Positions 17,574 to 26,360 of a DNA stretch of 64,000 bases are shown here, piece by piece. The translations under genes and the position numbers were made by a program. This stretch comes from Elusimicrobiaceae bacterium (GTDB lineage Bacteria; Elusimicrobiota; Elusimicrobia; Elusimicrobiales; Elusimicrobiaceae): positions 62,001-126,000 of the forward strand of contig JAFYXM010000007.1 in assembly GCA_017546175.1 (NCBI GenBank), read 5' to 3'. The notes under the pieces were generated by a model. That model was not told the origin of the DNA, made no database searches, and saw only the letters and a program-made list of their open reading frames with translations. Positions within the stretch are counted from its first letter, which is position 1; every line of letters starts with the position of its first letter.

Positions 17574-18524
17574 ATGAAAAAATTAGCTTTAGTTTTGGGT
17601 TTAATTATCGCCGCTCTTCCTTTGTTTGCTCAAGAAAACACATGGTTGCAGCATTTGCAAGATAAAGTGAACAAGATGGAAGTAGTGACAGAAGATGATA
17701 TGCCGTGGCCGTTTGAATGGGATTTTGAATGTGATAAATGCTATAGAGATCAAGATGCCGTGAATGTTTTTTTCACTGCGCAAAGTAAATATCAAAAGAA
17801 CCCCAACAGCTTTGCCGCTGCGTTTAACTATGCCATGGTTATTGCTTACAAAAACTGTGGAGAAGGCTATACCTTAAGCGAAAGACACTACGATGAAGCC
17901 TATAAAGTTTTTGAGCAGGCCAAAAAATTAAGACCCAATGATTTGCGTGTTTACGTAGAGCAAGAAAAATTACTTGAAAGACGTTACTTTGATTTTGGAG
18001 ATGGCCCCATTCAAGCAGGGTTGGTATATAGAATCAAAAAATATCGCTCTATTCCTGATATGGCTCGCAAACGCTTAGATTTGATTAAACACCAAGAACG
18101 CTTGGGCAGCAAGAAAGTAGATTACTTGGAAGCAGCTGCAATTTGTCAGGCTTTAAATCGTTTGGAAAGTGCCCAAACCTACTTGAATAAAGCCGGTCAT
18201 GAAAAAATCAAGCAAGCGGTAGAGGCCAATATTGTAGATATTCATTATGAATTTGGTATGGGTATTTCCAGCAGTGAAAACTATAGTGATGAAGATTGGG
18301 CAGAATTTATGCCTTATACCCGCTGGGAGTGCAAATTGGGTGTTATTGAATATGCCGAAGAAAGTCTCGCCGTTTTGAAACAATATTACGGAAAATATTT
18401 ACCTATGTCGGAAGATTTGGGGCGCTTGTTAATGTACATTGCCGAACAAAAAGAAGAAGCCAATAAAATGCGTAATGCTGATTTTACAAAGCAATTGCAA
18501 AAATCAATGGCAGGCAAACGCTAA
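17574..18524 (+). CDS. Secreted TPR-like protein (316 aa)
   Basis: The start at ATG 17574 is supported by AGGAGA 7 nt upstream and a signal peptide ending LFAQ; a longer reading to 17493 lacks both. The mature protein has helical repeats resembling TPRs (AAFNYAMVIAY, YDEAYKVFEQAKKLRPNDLRVY, YLEAAAICQALNRLESAQTYL). A CDKC pair and another Cys near residue 50 (DFECDKCYRDQ) could bind metal or form a disulfide. I do not recognise the family. It is a single-gene transcript ending at the hairpin at 18532. Confidence 0.72.
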   Translation: MKKLALVLGLIIAALPLFAQENTWLQHLQDKVNKMEVVTEDDMPWPFEWDFECDKCYRDQDAVNVFFTAQSKYQKNPNSFAAAFNYAMVIAYKNCGEGYTLSERHYDEAYKVFEQAKKLRPNDLRVYVEQEKLLERRYFDFGDGPIQAGLVYRIKKYRSIPDMARKRLDLIKHQERLGSKKVDYLEAAAICQALNRLESAQTYLNKAGHEKIKQAVEANIVDIHYEFGMGISSSENYSDEDWAEFMPYTRWECKLGVIEYAEESLAVLKQYYGKYLPMSEDLGRLLMYIAEQKEEANKMRNADFTKQLQKSMAGKR

Positions 18525-18531
18525 AATTTAT

Positions 18532-18558
18532 AAGCCCCCCAAAAAAGGGGGGCTTTTT
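18532..18558 (+). terminator. Rho-independent terminator
   Basis: An AAGCCCCCC/GGGGGGCTT stem is followed by TTTTT after the 316-aa gene. Confidence 0.9.
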
Positions 18559-18569
18559 AAACCGCTTAA

Positions 18570-18599
18570 TTGACAGTATTTTGCTGAACTTGGTATAAT
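18570..18599 (+). promoter_or_regulatory. Promoter of the infC-rpmI-rplT operon
   Basis: A perfect TTGACA (18570-18575), an 18-nt spacer and a perfect TATAAT (18594-18599) form one of the strongest promoters in the window, as expected for a ribosomal operon. Confidence 0.85.
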
Positions 18600-18605
18600 A
18601 AAAGA

Positions 18606-18629
18606 GTCCTAAAAAGGACGATTTTTTTT
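18606..18629 (+). promoter_or_regulatory. Hairpin plus T-run in the infC leader (possible attenuator)
   Basis: GTCCT/AGGAC forms a short stem with a 4-nt loop, then GA and eight T. It starts at the predicted transcription start and ends about 15 bases before infC. The form is that of a weak intrinsic terminator. In many bacteria this operon is autoregulated by L20 through its leader; a link here is inference. Confidence 0.5.
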
Positions 18630-18644
18630 GCAAAGAAAATATAA

Positions 18645-19184
18645 ATGGCCAGATTCGATAATAAAAGAACGTTTAAAAAAGATTTATATACCCGCAATGG
18701 AAATATCCGTGCGGCAGAAGTGAGAGTCATTGACTCCGATGGCACCATGCTTGGCATTAAGCCCACGGCAGAAGCCATCGCACTGGCTAAAGAACAAGAG
18801 TTGGACTTAGTGGAAATTTCACCCAACGCCCAACCGCCTGTTTGTAAAATACTTGATTACAACAAGTATGTTTTTGAACAGAGCAAAAAGAACAAGGACG
18901 CCAAGAAAAAACAAAGCAAAGTGACGATGAAAGAGTTGCGCATTAAATCTCGCATCGCCCCGCATGACTTGGACGTCAAACTCAGACAGATTGAAGGATT
19001 TCTTAAAAAGAAAGATCAGGTGCGTTTTGTGGTTGTGTTTCACGGCCGCGAAAATCAGCACAAAGATATTGGTGAGCAAATCTTGCAAGACGCTGCCAAG
19101 CGTTTGGAGCCGCTCGCTAACGTGGACGGCGGCCTGCAACAGCAGGGTAACCGTATGTCTATGACCTTCGTGCCTAAAGCCTAG
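18645..19184 (+). CDS. infC: Translation initiation factor IF-3
   Basis: IF-3 binds the 30S subunit and controls start-codon selection. The N-terminal domain (ARFDNKRTFKKDL, AAEVRVIDSDGTMLGI), Lys-rich linker (KKNKDAKKKQSKVTMKELRI) and C-terminal domain (HDLDVKLRQIEGFLKKKDQV, VVFHGRENQHKDIG) are all present. Length is 179 residues. No clear Shine-Dalgarno sequence precedes ATG 18645. The operon order infC-rpmI-rplT is the conserved bacterial one. Confidence 0.97.
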   Translation: MARFDNKRTFKKDLYTRNGNIRAAEVRVIDSDGTMLGIKPTAEAIALAKEQELDLVEISPNAQPPVCKILDYNKYVFEQSKKNKDAKKKQSKVTMKELRIKSRIAPHDLDVKLRQIEGFLKKKDQVRFVVVFHGRENQHKDIGEQILQDAAKRLEPLANVDGGLQQQGNRMSMTFVPKA

Positions 19185-19277
19185 CTTTCTTTTAAGTTAA
19201 ATAAACACCTGTCCGCGCATTGGTTTGCGTAGGGGAGGGCGCACCTTCGGGTGTGAGAATAATAAAGAGGACAAACA
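19185..19277 (+). promoter_or_regulatory. infC-rpmI intercistronic region, possible L20 target
   Basis: The 93-base gap is long for this operon and contains a GCACC-TTCG-GGTGT hairpin just before the AAGAGGA ribosome-binding site of rpmI. In E. coli L20 represses translation at the equivalent place by binding a folded mRNA. A homologous role here is only suggested by position. Confidence 0.3.
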
Positions 19278-19484
19278 ATGCCTAAAATGAAAAACCATAG
19301 CGGCGCCAAGAAACGCTTCCGCGTCACCGCCAAGGGTAAATATACCCATCGTAAAGCCGGCAGAAAACACTTGCTTACGCCTGTTTCTGCTTCTCGTAAA
19401 CATGATATGAGAGCCACCGGAGTGATTGAAAAGAACTCCTTGAACGGTCGTATCTTGCAGAAAGCACTGCCCGTTGCCAAATAA
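19278..19484 (+). CDS. rpmI: 50S ribosomal protein L35
   Basis: This small basic ribosomal protein of 68 residues starts [20 protein letters not shown] and contains the family motif KAGRKHLLT. It carries the expected order and spacing between infC and rplT, with AAGAGGA upstream. Confidence 0.97.
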   Translation: MPKMKNHSGAKKRFRVTAKGKYTHRKAGRKHLLTPVSASRKHDMRATGVIEKNSLNGRILQKALPVAK

Positions 19485-19497
19485 GAGGTGAAGCGAA

Positions 19498-19851
19498 ATG
19501 AGAATTAAATTTAGCGTTGCCAGACACGCCAGAAAGAAAAAAATCTTGAAAGCCGCCAGCGGTTATTACGGAGATAAATCTCGCCGCTTGCGTATGGCTA
19601 CCCAACAGTTGGGTAAATCTTGGGTACACTCTTATGTGGACCGCCGTGACAAAAAACATACTTACCGCCAACTTTGGATCACTCGTATCAACGCCGCCGT
19701 GCGCGAAGAAGGTATGAGCTATTCCAAATTCATCAGCGGTTTGGCTAAAGCCAACATTACGCTTAACCGCAAAATGTTGTCTGAAATGGCTATCAAAGAC
19801 CCCGTGTCTTTCAAACAATTAGTTGAAGTAGCCAAACAGGCTCAAGCCTAA
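19498..19851 (+). CDS. rplT: 50S ribosomal protein L20
   Basis: A 117-residue basic protein binding 23S rRNA early in assembly. It has the usual long N-terminal helix (VARHARKKKILKAASGYYGD) and the globular end (ITLNRKMLSEMAIKDP). It is the likely feedback regulator of its own operon. An AGAGGTGAAG site lies upstream, and a terminator follows. Confidence 0.97.
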   Translation: MRIKFSVARHARKKKILKAASGYYGDKSRRLRMATQQLGKSWVHSYVDRRDKKHTYRQLWITRINAAVREEGMSYSKFISGLAKANITLNRKMLSEMAIKDPVSFKQLVEVAKQAQA

Positions 19852-19868
19852 GCCAAAATAAGTGATTT

Positions 19869-19899
19869 AAGACCCGCCCTGAAAAGGGCGGGTCTTTTT
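19869..19899 (+). terminator. Rho-independent terminator after rplT
   Basis: An AGACCCGCCCT/AGGGCGGGTCT stem is followed by TTTTT. Confidence 0.92.
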
Positions 19900-19967
19900 G
19901 TGATAAGATATTGTTTCTTTTTTGCCTTTCTGCCAAATTTACTACAATATAGTAAATAGGAGAAAAT

Positions 19968-20666
19968 ATGCCCCAATATTTGGCAGATATCAAAGAAAAA
20001 GAGTTTTTTATTGAAAATGAAGAAGCCCACCACCTGACTGTAGTCGCGCGCCGCAACGAGGGGGACGAAATTGTAGTCTTTGACGGCAAAGGCAAGCAAT
20101 TTAAAGCCCGTATCACACGCGTACAAAAAAAGTTCGTTCGCGGCACTTTGCTCTCTCCTATTGAAATCAAAAAATCTGCCCTGTCTGTGGAGCTGTGCTT
20201 TGCTCCCACTTCCCGCAATACGTTGGAAGATGTTTTGGATAAATGCACTCAGCTGGGGGTTACTTCTTTCCAACCCATTTATACCACACGCAGCGAATAC
20301 GACCTCTTAAAAAAATGGGACGGCAAAGAGGACCGCTGGCATCAGATTATTTTATCTGCCTGCAAACAATGCTCCCGTGGGGAAGTACCTGTTTTGCATG
20401 CACCTGTTTCTTTTGAAAAATGCGCCGCTCAACCGGAGCAACCTTCTTTGCTGGCCTACGAAGCCGAAGAAACCCACACCCTTGCGTGGGGCTTGGAAAA
20501 GCTGGAAAACCCTAAACAGGTGCGCATCTATATCGGCCCTGCCGGCGGTTGGACCGATGAAGAAGTAGTCATGGCTGCACATTACGGCATTTTGCCCGTT
20601 ACGTTGGGCCCTCATATCTTAAGAGCGGAAACGGCTTGCATTTCTGCCTGTGCTAAACTATTATGA
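19968..20666 (+). CDS. rsmE: 16S rRNA m3U1498 methyltransferase
   Basis: This SPOUT-fold methyltransferase methylates U1498 of 16S rRNA using S-adenosylmethionine. The N-terminal PUA-like part contains EEAHHLTVVARRNEGDEI. The C-terminal knot domain carries the family motifs QPIYTTRSEY, ILSACKQCSRGEVP, YIGPAGGWTDEEV and LGPHILRAETA. Length is 232 residues. AGGAGAAA precedes the ATG. The stop overlaps the mtaB start (ATGA). Confidence 0.95.
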   Translation: MPQYLADIKEKEFFIENEEAHHLTVVARRNEGDEIVVFDGKGKQFKARITRVQKKFVRGTLLSPIEIKKSALSVELCFAPTSRNTLEDVLDKCTQLGVTSFQPIYTTRSEYDLLKKWDGKEDRWHQIILSACKQCSRGEVPVLHAPVSFEKCAAQPEQPSLLAYEAEETHTLAWGLEKLENPKQVRIYIGPAGGWTDEEVVMAAHYGILPVTLGPHILRAETACISACAKLL

Positions 20667-21889
20667 AATTTTTTCTAAAAACATTCGGTTGTCGTGTTAA
20701 CCAAGTAGAAAGCCAAGCTATTTTGGAGGAGTTTACCTCCCGCGGTTGGGTTTTGTCTGCTATGGAAGATGCCGAACTTTGCCTGCTTAATACTTGCACG
20801 GTTACCCACCAAGCCGATAAAGATGTGGAAAAATTAATTCGCCAAATTTCCCGCCGCAATCCCACCGCGCGTATTGTGCTGACGGGGTGTTATGCTTCGG
20901 CCCATCAAGAGCATATTCGTCAAACTTTTCCGAACGCGGAAATCATCGGAAAGTACGACTTGGGAAAGAAACTTTTTGATACGCAGGATATTTGTTGGAC
21001 AGTGTCTGGCCATGAGGGACACAGCCGGGCTTTTATCAAAATTCAAGACGGGTGTGATTGTTTTTGCTCTTATTGTATCGTACCGTTTGCACGCAATATA
21101 AAACGCTCCAAGCCTGCCGCCGATGTACTGAAAGAAATTACGGTTTTGGCAGAAAAAGGCTTTGGCGAAATTGTACTCACGGGCATTAATATCGGCAATT
21201 TTTCCTGCCCGCAAACGGGTAAAGATTTGGCGGCTTTGTGCCAAGAAATTGCAGATTTGCCGGGGCGCTTTCGCGTGCGGTTTTCTTCTATTGAGTTGCA
21301 AACGGTTTCAGATGGTGTAATAGAGGCTATGGCGCAGTGGCCGGACCGCTTTTGCAATTATTTCCATTTGCCTTTGCAAAGCGGCTGTGACAGTGTCCTT
21401 TCTGCCATGAACCGCCATTATAATACCGCTCAGTATGCACAAAAGGTGGCCCTTTTGCGCAGTAAAGTGAAAGGTATTGCCATTTTTGCCGACGTTATTG
21501 CCGGCTTTCCAACGGAAACGGAAGAAGATTTTGAAACAACGTACCGCTTTATCGCAGAGCAAAAACTCTGCGGCTTGCATGTGTTCAGTTATTCTCCTCG
21601 TCCGTTAACAAAGGCTGCTGCTTGGCCGCAACACAAGCCGGAGGTGATTAAAAAACGCTCCGAAAAACTGCGCGCTTTGGACCAAGAATTGCGTGTGAAT
21701 TTTGCCGCTTCTTTGGTAGGAACGGTGCAGGAAGTTTTTGTGGAAGAATATAACGGGGCCGCCGTCAAAGGGGTAACGTCTAACTTTCAGCAAGTATTAC
21801 TGGAGAATGCACCGAAAAACGTACGCGGTCTGGTACGGGCAAAAATCACACGTTGCGAAAAAGCAGTCTGTTACGGTGAAATAATATAA
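20663..21889 (+). CDS. mtaB: tRNA methylthiotransferase MtaB
   Basis: This radical-SAM enzyme adds a methylthio group to N6-threonylcarbamoyladenosine at position 37 of certain tRNAs. The N-terminal UPF0004 domain has its three cluster cysteines in FGCRVNQVES, NTCTVTHQAD and LTGCYAS. The radical-SAM motif is GCDCFCSYC near residue 132, followed by PFARN, and the C-terminal TRAM-like part is short. FGCRVNQ rather than YGCQMN points to MtaB rather than MiaB or RimO. It is coupled to rsmE. Confidence 0.93.
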   Translation: MKFFLKTFGCRVNQVESQAILEEFTSRGWVLSAMEDAELCLLNTCTVTHQADKDVEKLIRQISRRNPTARIVLTGCYASAHQEHIRQTFPNAEIIGKYDLGKKLFDTQDICWTVSGHEGHSRAFIKIQDGCDCFCSYCIVPFARNIKRSKPAADVLKEITVLAEKGFGEIVLTGINIGNFSCPQTGKDLAALCQEIADLPGRFRVRFSSIELQTVSDGVIEAMAQWPDRFCNYFHLPLQSGCDSVLSAMNRHYNTAQYAQKVALLRSKVKGIAIFADVIAGFPTETEEDFETTYRFIAEQKLCGLHVFSYSPRPLTKAAAWPQHKPEVIKKRSEKLRALDQELRVNFAASLVGTVQEVFVEEYNGAAVKGVTSNFQQVLLENAPKNVRGLVRAKITRCEKAVCYGEII

Positions 21890-21896
21890 ATTTTTA

Positions 21897-22388
21897 TTAT
21901 TTATATTGATCCGATTTTTTACCGCCCCAATATTCATAGCCCAAGTTCTTTTTAATAAGCTCTTGGGCTAAATTTTTCCCTTGGGCATTGGTTACATCGC
22001 ACAGTAAGCGAAAATATTTGTCTCGGCTGCAGTTAGAAAGAGAAATGGGGCCTTTTTCCAAAAAATCTTTGGTGAAGGCTTTGGCTTTTTTGGCAAGGCG
22101 TTTTTCTTTTTCGGTTTTGCCTTTTATTTCAGGAGTGTCCACCCCTAATACGCGCACGGGCACCTTTTCGCAATACACAGCCAAAGAACAATTTAAATTA
22201 ATCTTAAAGGTGTCTCCGTCATACACGGAGGCTATGGATACGTTTTGTAGCGTTTCGGCAGAGGGCATGTCGGCCTGAGTGTCCACGGGTTTGCCGTTTT
22301 GCTGCATCAAGGCAGCTATCACTGCCACAATGACAGAAGCCCAAAATTTAGCTTGTTTTTTGGTGTATTTTTTTCTTTTTTTAGCCAT
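21897..22388 (-). CDS. Membrane-anchored thermonuclease-like (SNase) protein
   Basis: A staphylococcal-nuclease-fold domain covers residues about 48-160. DGDTF, VRVLGVDTPEIKG and RDKYFRLLC hold the Ca-binding Asp residues, the catalytic Glu and the two arginines expected for activity. A very basic N-terminus (AKKRKKYTKKQAKFW) precedes a short hydrophobic segment (ASVIVAVIAALM), so it is either anchored in the inner membrane or exported. It is the last gene of a three-gene minus-strand operon after the lipid kinase (1-base gap). Likely a non-specific DNA/RNA nuclease in the envelope. Confidence 0.87.
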   Translation of the reverse strand: MAKKRKKYTKKQAKFWASVIVAVIAALMQQNGKPVDTQADMPSAETLQNVSIASVYDGDTFKINLNCSLAVYCEKVPVRVLGVDTPEIKGKTEKEKRLAKKAKAFTKDFLEKGPISLSNCSRDKYFRLLCDVTNAQGKNLAQELIKKNLGYEYWGGKKSDQYK

Positions 22389-22389
22389 A

Positions 22390-23271
22390 TTAAAATTTAT
22401 GCGGAATAAGTAATTTTAATGCTTTGGGCAAAACGGAAATTTTCAGTTCGTTTTGTGTGATTTTAGGCTCGCCGTCTAAATGATAGACAATTTCGCCCTC
22501 ATAATTGATAATAGCTTGTGCCGTTTTTTGCGTATGGGTAATGTCAAAGGGGCGGAAAGTTTTGTTAAAAAATGTCGGAGCGGCCAAAGCCATTTTCCAC
22601 TTGCTTACGGTGGAAACCTCCACCATATCCAGTTGACCGTCGGTCAAGTCGGCCCGCGGAGCGATAGTAAAATTGCTGCCGTACTGAGAGCCGTTGGCAA
22701 AGACCAAGGTCAAAGGAGTAATGATTTCGTCTTTTCCGTTATAGCGTACACGCAAAGTTTTTGGCTCGTAAGAAAAAACAGCCTTGGTACCTAATTTAAA
22801 ATAGGGCCATTTGCCGCGTTTGCCCGTTTTGCCGTACTCGGCAAAATCTTTGGCAATTTGGGCCTCTATGCCCACGCCTGCCAAGTTGAAAAAATATTCT
22901 CCGTTGGCTACCCCCACATCACAAGCCACAGCTTCGGCTTTTTGCAGGGCCACCCATGCTTGTTCGTACATCAGCGGCATACCCAATTCGCGCGCTAAGC
23001 CATTGCCCGAGCCTTTAGGGATAATGCCTAAAGCCGTATGGGTGCCGACCAAAGCTTTGGCGGTTTCGTTGATAGTGCCGTCCCCGCCGGCGGCGATGAC
23101 CCAATCATATCCTTCTTTGGCGGCTTTGGCGGCCAGCTCCGTAGCGTGACCGGCATATTTGGTAAATACACCGTCTGCATGCGGAAAATTAATCAAAGCG
23201 GCTTTCTCCAAATCTGCAAGCTCGCGCTGTTGGCCGCCGCTTAAAGGGTTGATGATAATCAGGGTTTTCAT
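22390..23271 (-). CDS. Diacylglycerol kinase-family lipid kinase (YegS/DagK type)
   Basis: This is an ATP-dependent lipid kinase at the inner membrane. The catalytic domain has INPLSGGQQ at the start, the nucleotide loop AAGGDGTINETAKAL near residue 60 and PKGSGNGLARELGMP near 95. A C-terminal beta-rich part follows (YGSNFTIAPRADLTDGQLDMV, NYEGEIVYHLDGEP). These fit DagB/YegS/LCB5 enzymes. The substrate could be diacylglycerol, undecaprenol or a sphingoid base; the sequence does not decide. Its start overlaps the end of the upstream 117-residue membrane protein gene by 4 bases. Confidence 0.9.
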   Translation of the reverse strand: MKTLIIINPLSGGQQRELADLEKAALINFPHADGVFTKYAGHATELAAKAAKEGYDWVIAAGGDGTINETAKALVGTHTALGIIPKGSGNGLARELGMPLMYEQAWVALQKAEAVACDVGVANGEYFFNLAGVGIEAQIAKDFAEYGKTGKRGKWPYFKLGTKAVFSYEPKTLRVRYNGKDEIITPLTLVFANGSQYGSNFTIAPRADLTDGQLDMVEVSTVSKWKMALAAPTFFNKTFRPFDITHTQKTAQAIINYEGEIVYHLDGEPKITQNELKISVLPKALKLLIPHKF

Positions 23272-23621
23272 AGGTTTTGGATATCTTTTTGCTTTTGAGA
23301 AATATCGGACAGACTCATCTCTTTTAGTGTTTCGCAGATGCGTTCTGTTTTGAGTAAATTATTGCCGATAGAGGCCACTTTAGCCCCGATCCCTGTCAGA
23401 AAAATCATGAAAAGAGCAAAAAGTGACAAATTAAGTATTTGATTGACGGCAGCTGAGTCCATCTGTACAGCACCGTATTGCGTGTTTAAACTTACGGGCT
23501 TTAACTGCAACACTTGAATGACGGGTTTTTTGTGAACAAAAGTTTGATACATACCCGTGAAAGAGAAGAATAAAGTGGCCAATCCCACAAATAATAAAAA
23601 GTATCCGATAATTTTATGCAT
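23268..23621 (-). CDS. Two-pass membrane protein of unknown function (117 aa)
   Basis: Two hydrophobic helices (about residues 5-27 and 62-84) flank a polar region of about 35 residues that should face the periplasm. A charged, helical C-terminal tail follows (ETLKEMSLSDISQKQKDIQ). I recognise no family. A minus-strand TATAAT ends 5 nt before the ATG, predicting a leaderless transcript that continues into the lipid kinase and nuclease genes. Confidence 0.7.
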   Translation of the reverse strand: MHKIIGYFLLFVGLATLFFSFTGMYQTFVHKKPVIQVLQLKPVSLNTQYGAVQMDSAAVNQILNLSLFALFMIFLTGIGAKVASIGNNLLKTERICETLKEMSLSDISQKQKDIQNL

Positions 23622-23632
23622 ACCCCATTATA
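23622..23632 (-). promoter_or_regulatory. -10 box, predicted leaderless start of the 117-aa gene
   Basis: TATAAT (23632-23627, minus strand) is followed by 5 nt and the ATG. There is no Shine-Dalgarno sequence. Confidence 0.55.
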
Positions 23633-23716
23633 ATAAATTCAGGTATATTTGCGAAAACTCTCTATGAGGGTATTTGATATAATATGTATATACATTTACT
23701 ATAGGACCGGTTTTTT

Positions 23717-26326
23717 ATGAAAAGCACCCAAATCAGAAATGGTTTTTTGCAATTTTTTAATTCCAAAGGTTTACCCGTTAAACCGTCTAGTTCTTTAATT
23801 CCTCATTCAGACCCGACTTTGCTCTTTACTTCTGCCGGTATGGTGCAGTTTAAGGCAAATTTTTTGGGTATTGATAAATCTTTAAAAAATGCTACTACCT
23901 GCCAAAAATGCGTACGTACCACCGATATTGACAGTGTGGGTTTTACAGAAAGACATTTGACGTTTTTTGAAATGTTGGGTAACTTCTCTTTCGGTGATTA
24001 TTTCAAAAACGAAGCCATCGCTTGGGCATGGGAATATTTGACGCAAGTTTTGCAAATTCCTGCTGAAAAATTATCGGTCAGTATTTACAAAGGCGGTATT
24101 GCACCGCGCGATGAAGAAGCCTATCAAGCTTGGCTTAAATACGTGCCGGCAGAACGCATTTTTGAATTGGGAGAAGCGGATAACTTTTGGACCATGGGTC
24201 CCACCGGTCCGTGCGGTCCGTGCTCTGAAATTTATTATGACTTCGGCGATAAAGGCTGCCAAAACCCGCATTGTGACATTACGTGCAATTGCGGCCGCTA
24301 TGTGGAAATCTGGAACTTGGTATTTACCCAATTTGACCGCCAAGAAGACGGCACTTTGAATGCTTTGCCGCATAAGAACATTGATACGGGTATGGGGCTG
24401 GAGCGCTTGTGCATGGCTATGCAAAATGCCCGTAACGTATTTGAAACAGATTTATTTACTCCGCTTACGGCTCAAGCCAAAAAAGATTTAAACATTAAGG
24501 GAGAAACAAAAGAGGAAGTATCTGCTTTGCGCATTATCGCAGATCATGTGCGAAGTTCTTCTTTATTGATTGCAGAGGGTATTTTGCCTGCCAATGAAGG
24601 GCGCGGTTATATCTTGCGCCGCTTGATTCGCCGTGCGGCCCGCTATGCCAAATTAATGGGCAACGAAAAGCCGTATTTGTACACGTTGGTGCCGGTGGTG
24701 CAAGGCATTTTTGAGGGGTTGTATCCTGAAATTGATAAAAACGCCCAACATATTCAAGACGTGCTTAAACAAGAAGAAGCCACTTTCTTAAAAACCTTGG
24801 TCACCGGAGAAGAAAAGCTTTCCTCCCTGCTTGCCTCTTGCGGAAAAACTTTATCCGGAGAAGAAGCTTTCCACCTGCACGAAACCTACGGTTTCCCGTT
24901 GGAGCTTACCAAAGAAATTGCCTCTGGCAAAGGGGTGGAGGTAGATGAATCCGGTTACGAGAAAGCCAAAGAGGCGGCCCAAGAAAAAAGCCGCTCTTAT
25001 GCCGATGAATTTTCCAAGGAAAAAGCCGTAGTGATGCAAAAAGTGGAGAACGGCTATCCTGCTACTAAATTTGTAGGCTATGATAACCTTAAAACGCAAG
25101 CCAACGTGTTGGCACTGCTTAACGAACAATTTGAATTTGTAGATGTTTTAAACGGCAAAGGGTATGCCATTTTTGATATTACCTCTTTCTATGCCGAATC
25201 CGGCGGTCAGGTGGGTGATGTGGGCTCTGTGCTTAAAGAAGGGAAAGAAGTGGCCCAAATTTCAGATACGCAAAAACCGCTCGGAAAAGTATTTTTACAT
25301 AAAGTTAAAGGGACGTTAAACGTAGGGGAAACGGTGGAGCTGGCCGTGAATGAATCTGTACGCAAACGCTGTATGGCTAACCACAGTGCTATTCACTTGG
25401 TTAATGCCGCCTTGCGCCAAGTATTTGGCAGCAGCGTGCATCAAAGCGGCTCTTTTGTATCTGCAGATCGCTTCCGCTTTGACTATACTTTGTCTAAAAC
25501 TCCGACTGCGGAAGAATTAAACCGCGCGTGGCAAATTGCCAATGCCGCGGCTGAGGCAGCTTTGCCTGTTTATTGCCAAGAGCGTCCGTTAGCAGATGCC
25601 GAACGCTTAGGCGCAGTTACTTTGTTAGGTGAAACGTATGCCGATCCGGCCCGCTTTGTACTGATGGGAGGAAGTTTTCAATGTCCGCAAAATAAATACA
25701 GTTTAGAACTCTGCGGTGGAACGCACGTGAAGAACACCGCTGAAGTGATGACAGTGTTGGTACTTAAAGAAGGCTCCGTTTCTGCCGGTGTACGCCGCAT
25801 TGAAGGGGTGGCCGGTTATGCCGCATTGGACTATTTGAAAAACGTCAACCAACAGGCCGATGAATTGGCGGCTCGTTTGGTAGTGCCTGCTAAAGATGTT
25901 TTTAGCCGCGTCAATGCTATTATGGACGAGCTCAAAGAAGTCAAAAAACGCTTTACCCAGTTTAGAGAAAAAACGTTGGCTGCCGGCGGCGTGAACGAAA
26001 CTTCTTTCACGATGAAAAACGGTACTACCTTGGTACTTCGCAATGCAGAAGGTGCCGAGCCCAAAGAGTTGCGCAATATCGCCGATACCATTGCCCAAAA
26101 ACATACGCAAGCTTTGGTAATTGTCAGCTGTGACAAAGACGGCAAACGCTCCTTTGTGGTTAAAATGGCGGGTAAATTGCCCAATACAGATGCCGTAACC
26201 GTGGCTAAAATGATAGCAGCTGATTTAAATGGTCGTGCCGGCGGTCGGCCTGACTTTGCCCAAGGCGGCGGAGAGGCCAAACGCCCAATGTTAGACCTGA
26301 TCGGTACAATGAAGGAAAGTTTATAA
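23717..26326 (+). CDS. alaS: Alanyl-tRNA synthetase
   Basis: This charges tRNA-Ala and edits mischarged Ser/Gly. The aminoacylation domain starts STQIRNGFLQFFNSKG, with motif 2 around RTTDIDSVGFTERHLTFFEM. The C-terminal editing domain has its zinc ligands in HSAIH (near residue 556) and CGGTH (near 666). A C-Ala oligomerisation domain follows (residues about 720-869). The 869-residue length is normal. A TATAAT box at 23678-23683 predicts a short leader (about 27 nt) without a Shine-Dalgarno sequence, holding an ATAGGACC word. Confidence 0.97.
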   Translation: MKSTQIRNGFLQFFNSKGLPVKPSSSLIPHSDPTLLFTSAGMVQFKANFLGIDKSLKNATTCQKCVRTTDIDSVGFTERHLTFFEMLGNFSFGDYFKNEAIAWAWEYLTQVLQIPAEKLSVSIYKGGIAPRDEEAYQAWLKYVPAERIFELGEADNFWTMGPTGPCGPCSEIYYDFGDKGCQNPHCDITCNCGRYVEIWNLVFTQFDRQEDGTLNALPHKNIDTGMGLERLCMAMQNARNVFETDLFTPLTAQAKKDLNIKGETKEEVSALRIIADHVRSSSLLIAEGILPANEGRGYILRRLIRRAARYAKLMGNEKPYLYTLVPVVQGIFEGLYPEIDKNAQHIQDVLKQEEATFLKTLVTGEEKLSSLLASCGKTLSGEEAFHLHETYGFPLELTKEIASGKGVEVDESGYEKAKEAAQEKSRSYADEFSKEKAVVMQKVENGYPATKFVGYDNLKTQANVLALLNEQFEFVDVLNGKGYAIFDITSFYAESGGQVGDVGSVLKEGKEVAQISDTQKPLGKVFLHKVKGTLNVGETVELAVNESVRKRCMANHSAIHLVNAALRQVFGSSVHQSGSFVSADRFRFDYTLSKTPTAEELNRAWQIANAAAEAALPVYCQERPLADAERLGAVTLLGETYADPARFVLMGGSFQCPQNKYSLELCGGTHVKNTAEVMTVLVLKEGSVSAGVRRIEGVAGYAALDYLKNVNQQADELAARLVVPAKDVFSRVNAIMDELKEVKKRFTQFREKTLAAGGVNETSFTMKNGTTLVLRNAEGAEPKELRNIADTIAQKHTQALVIVSCDKDGKRSFVVKMAGKLPNTDAVTVAKMIAADLNGRAGGRPDFAQGGGEAKRPMLDLIGTMKESL

Positions 26327-26329
26327 AAA

Positions 26330-26359
26330 GAACCCCCGTTTTATACGGGGGTCTTTTTT
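26330..26359 (+). terminator. Rho-independent terminator after alaS
   Basis: A GAACCCCCGT/ACGGGGGTC stem is followed by TTTTTT. Confidence 0.9.
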
Positions 26360-26360
26360 G

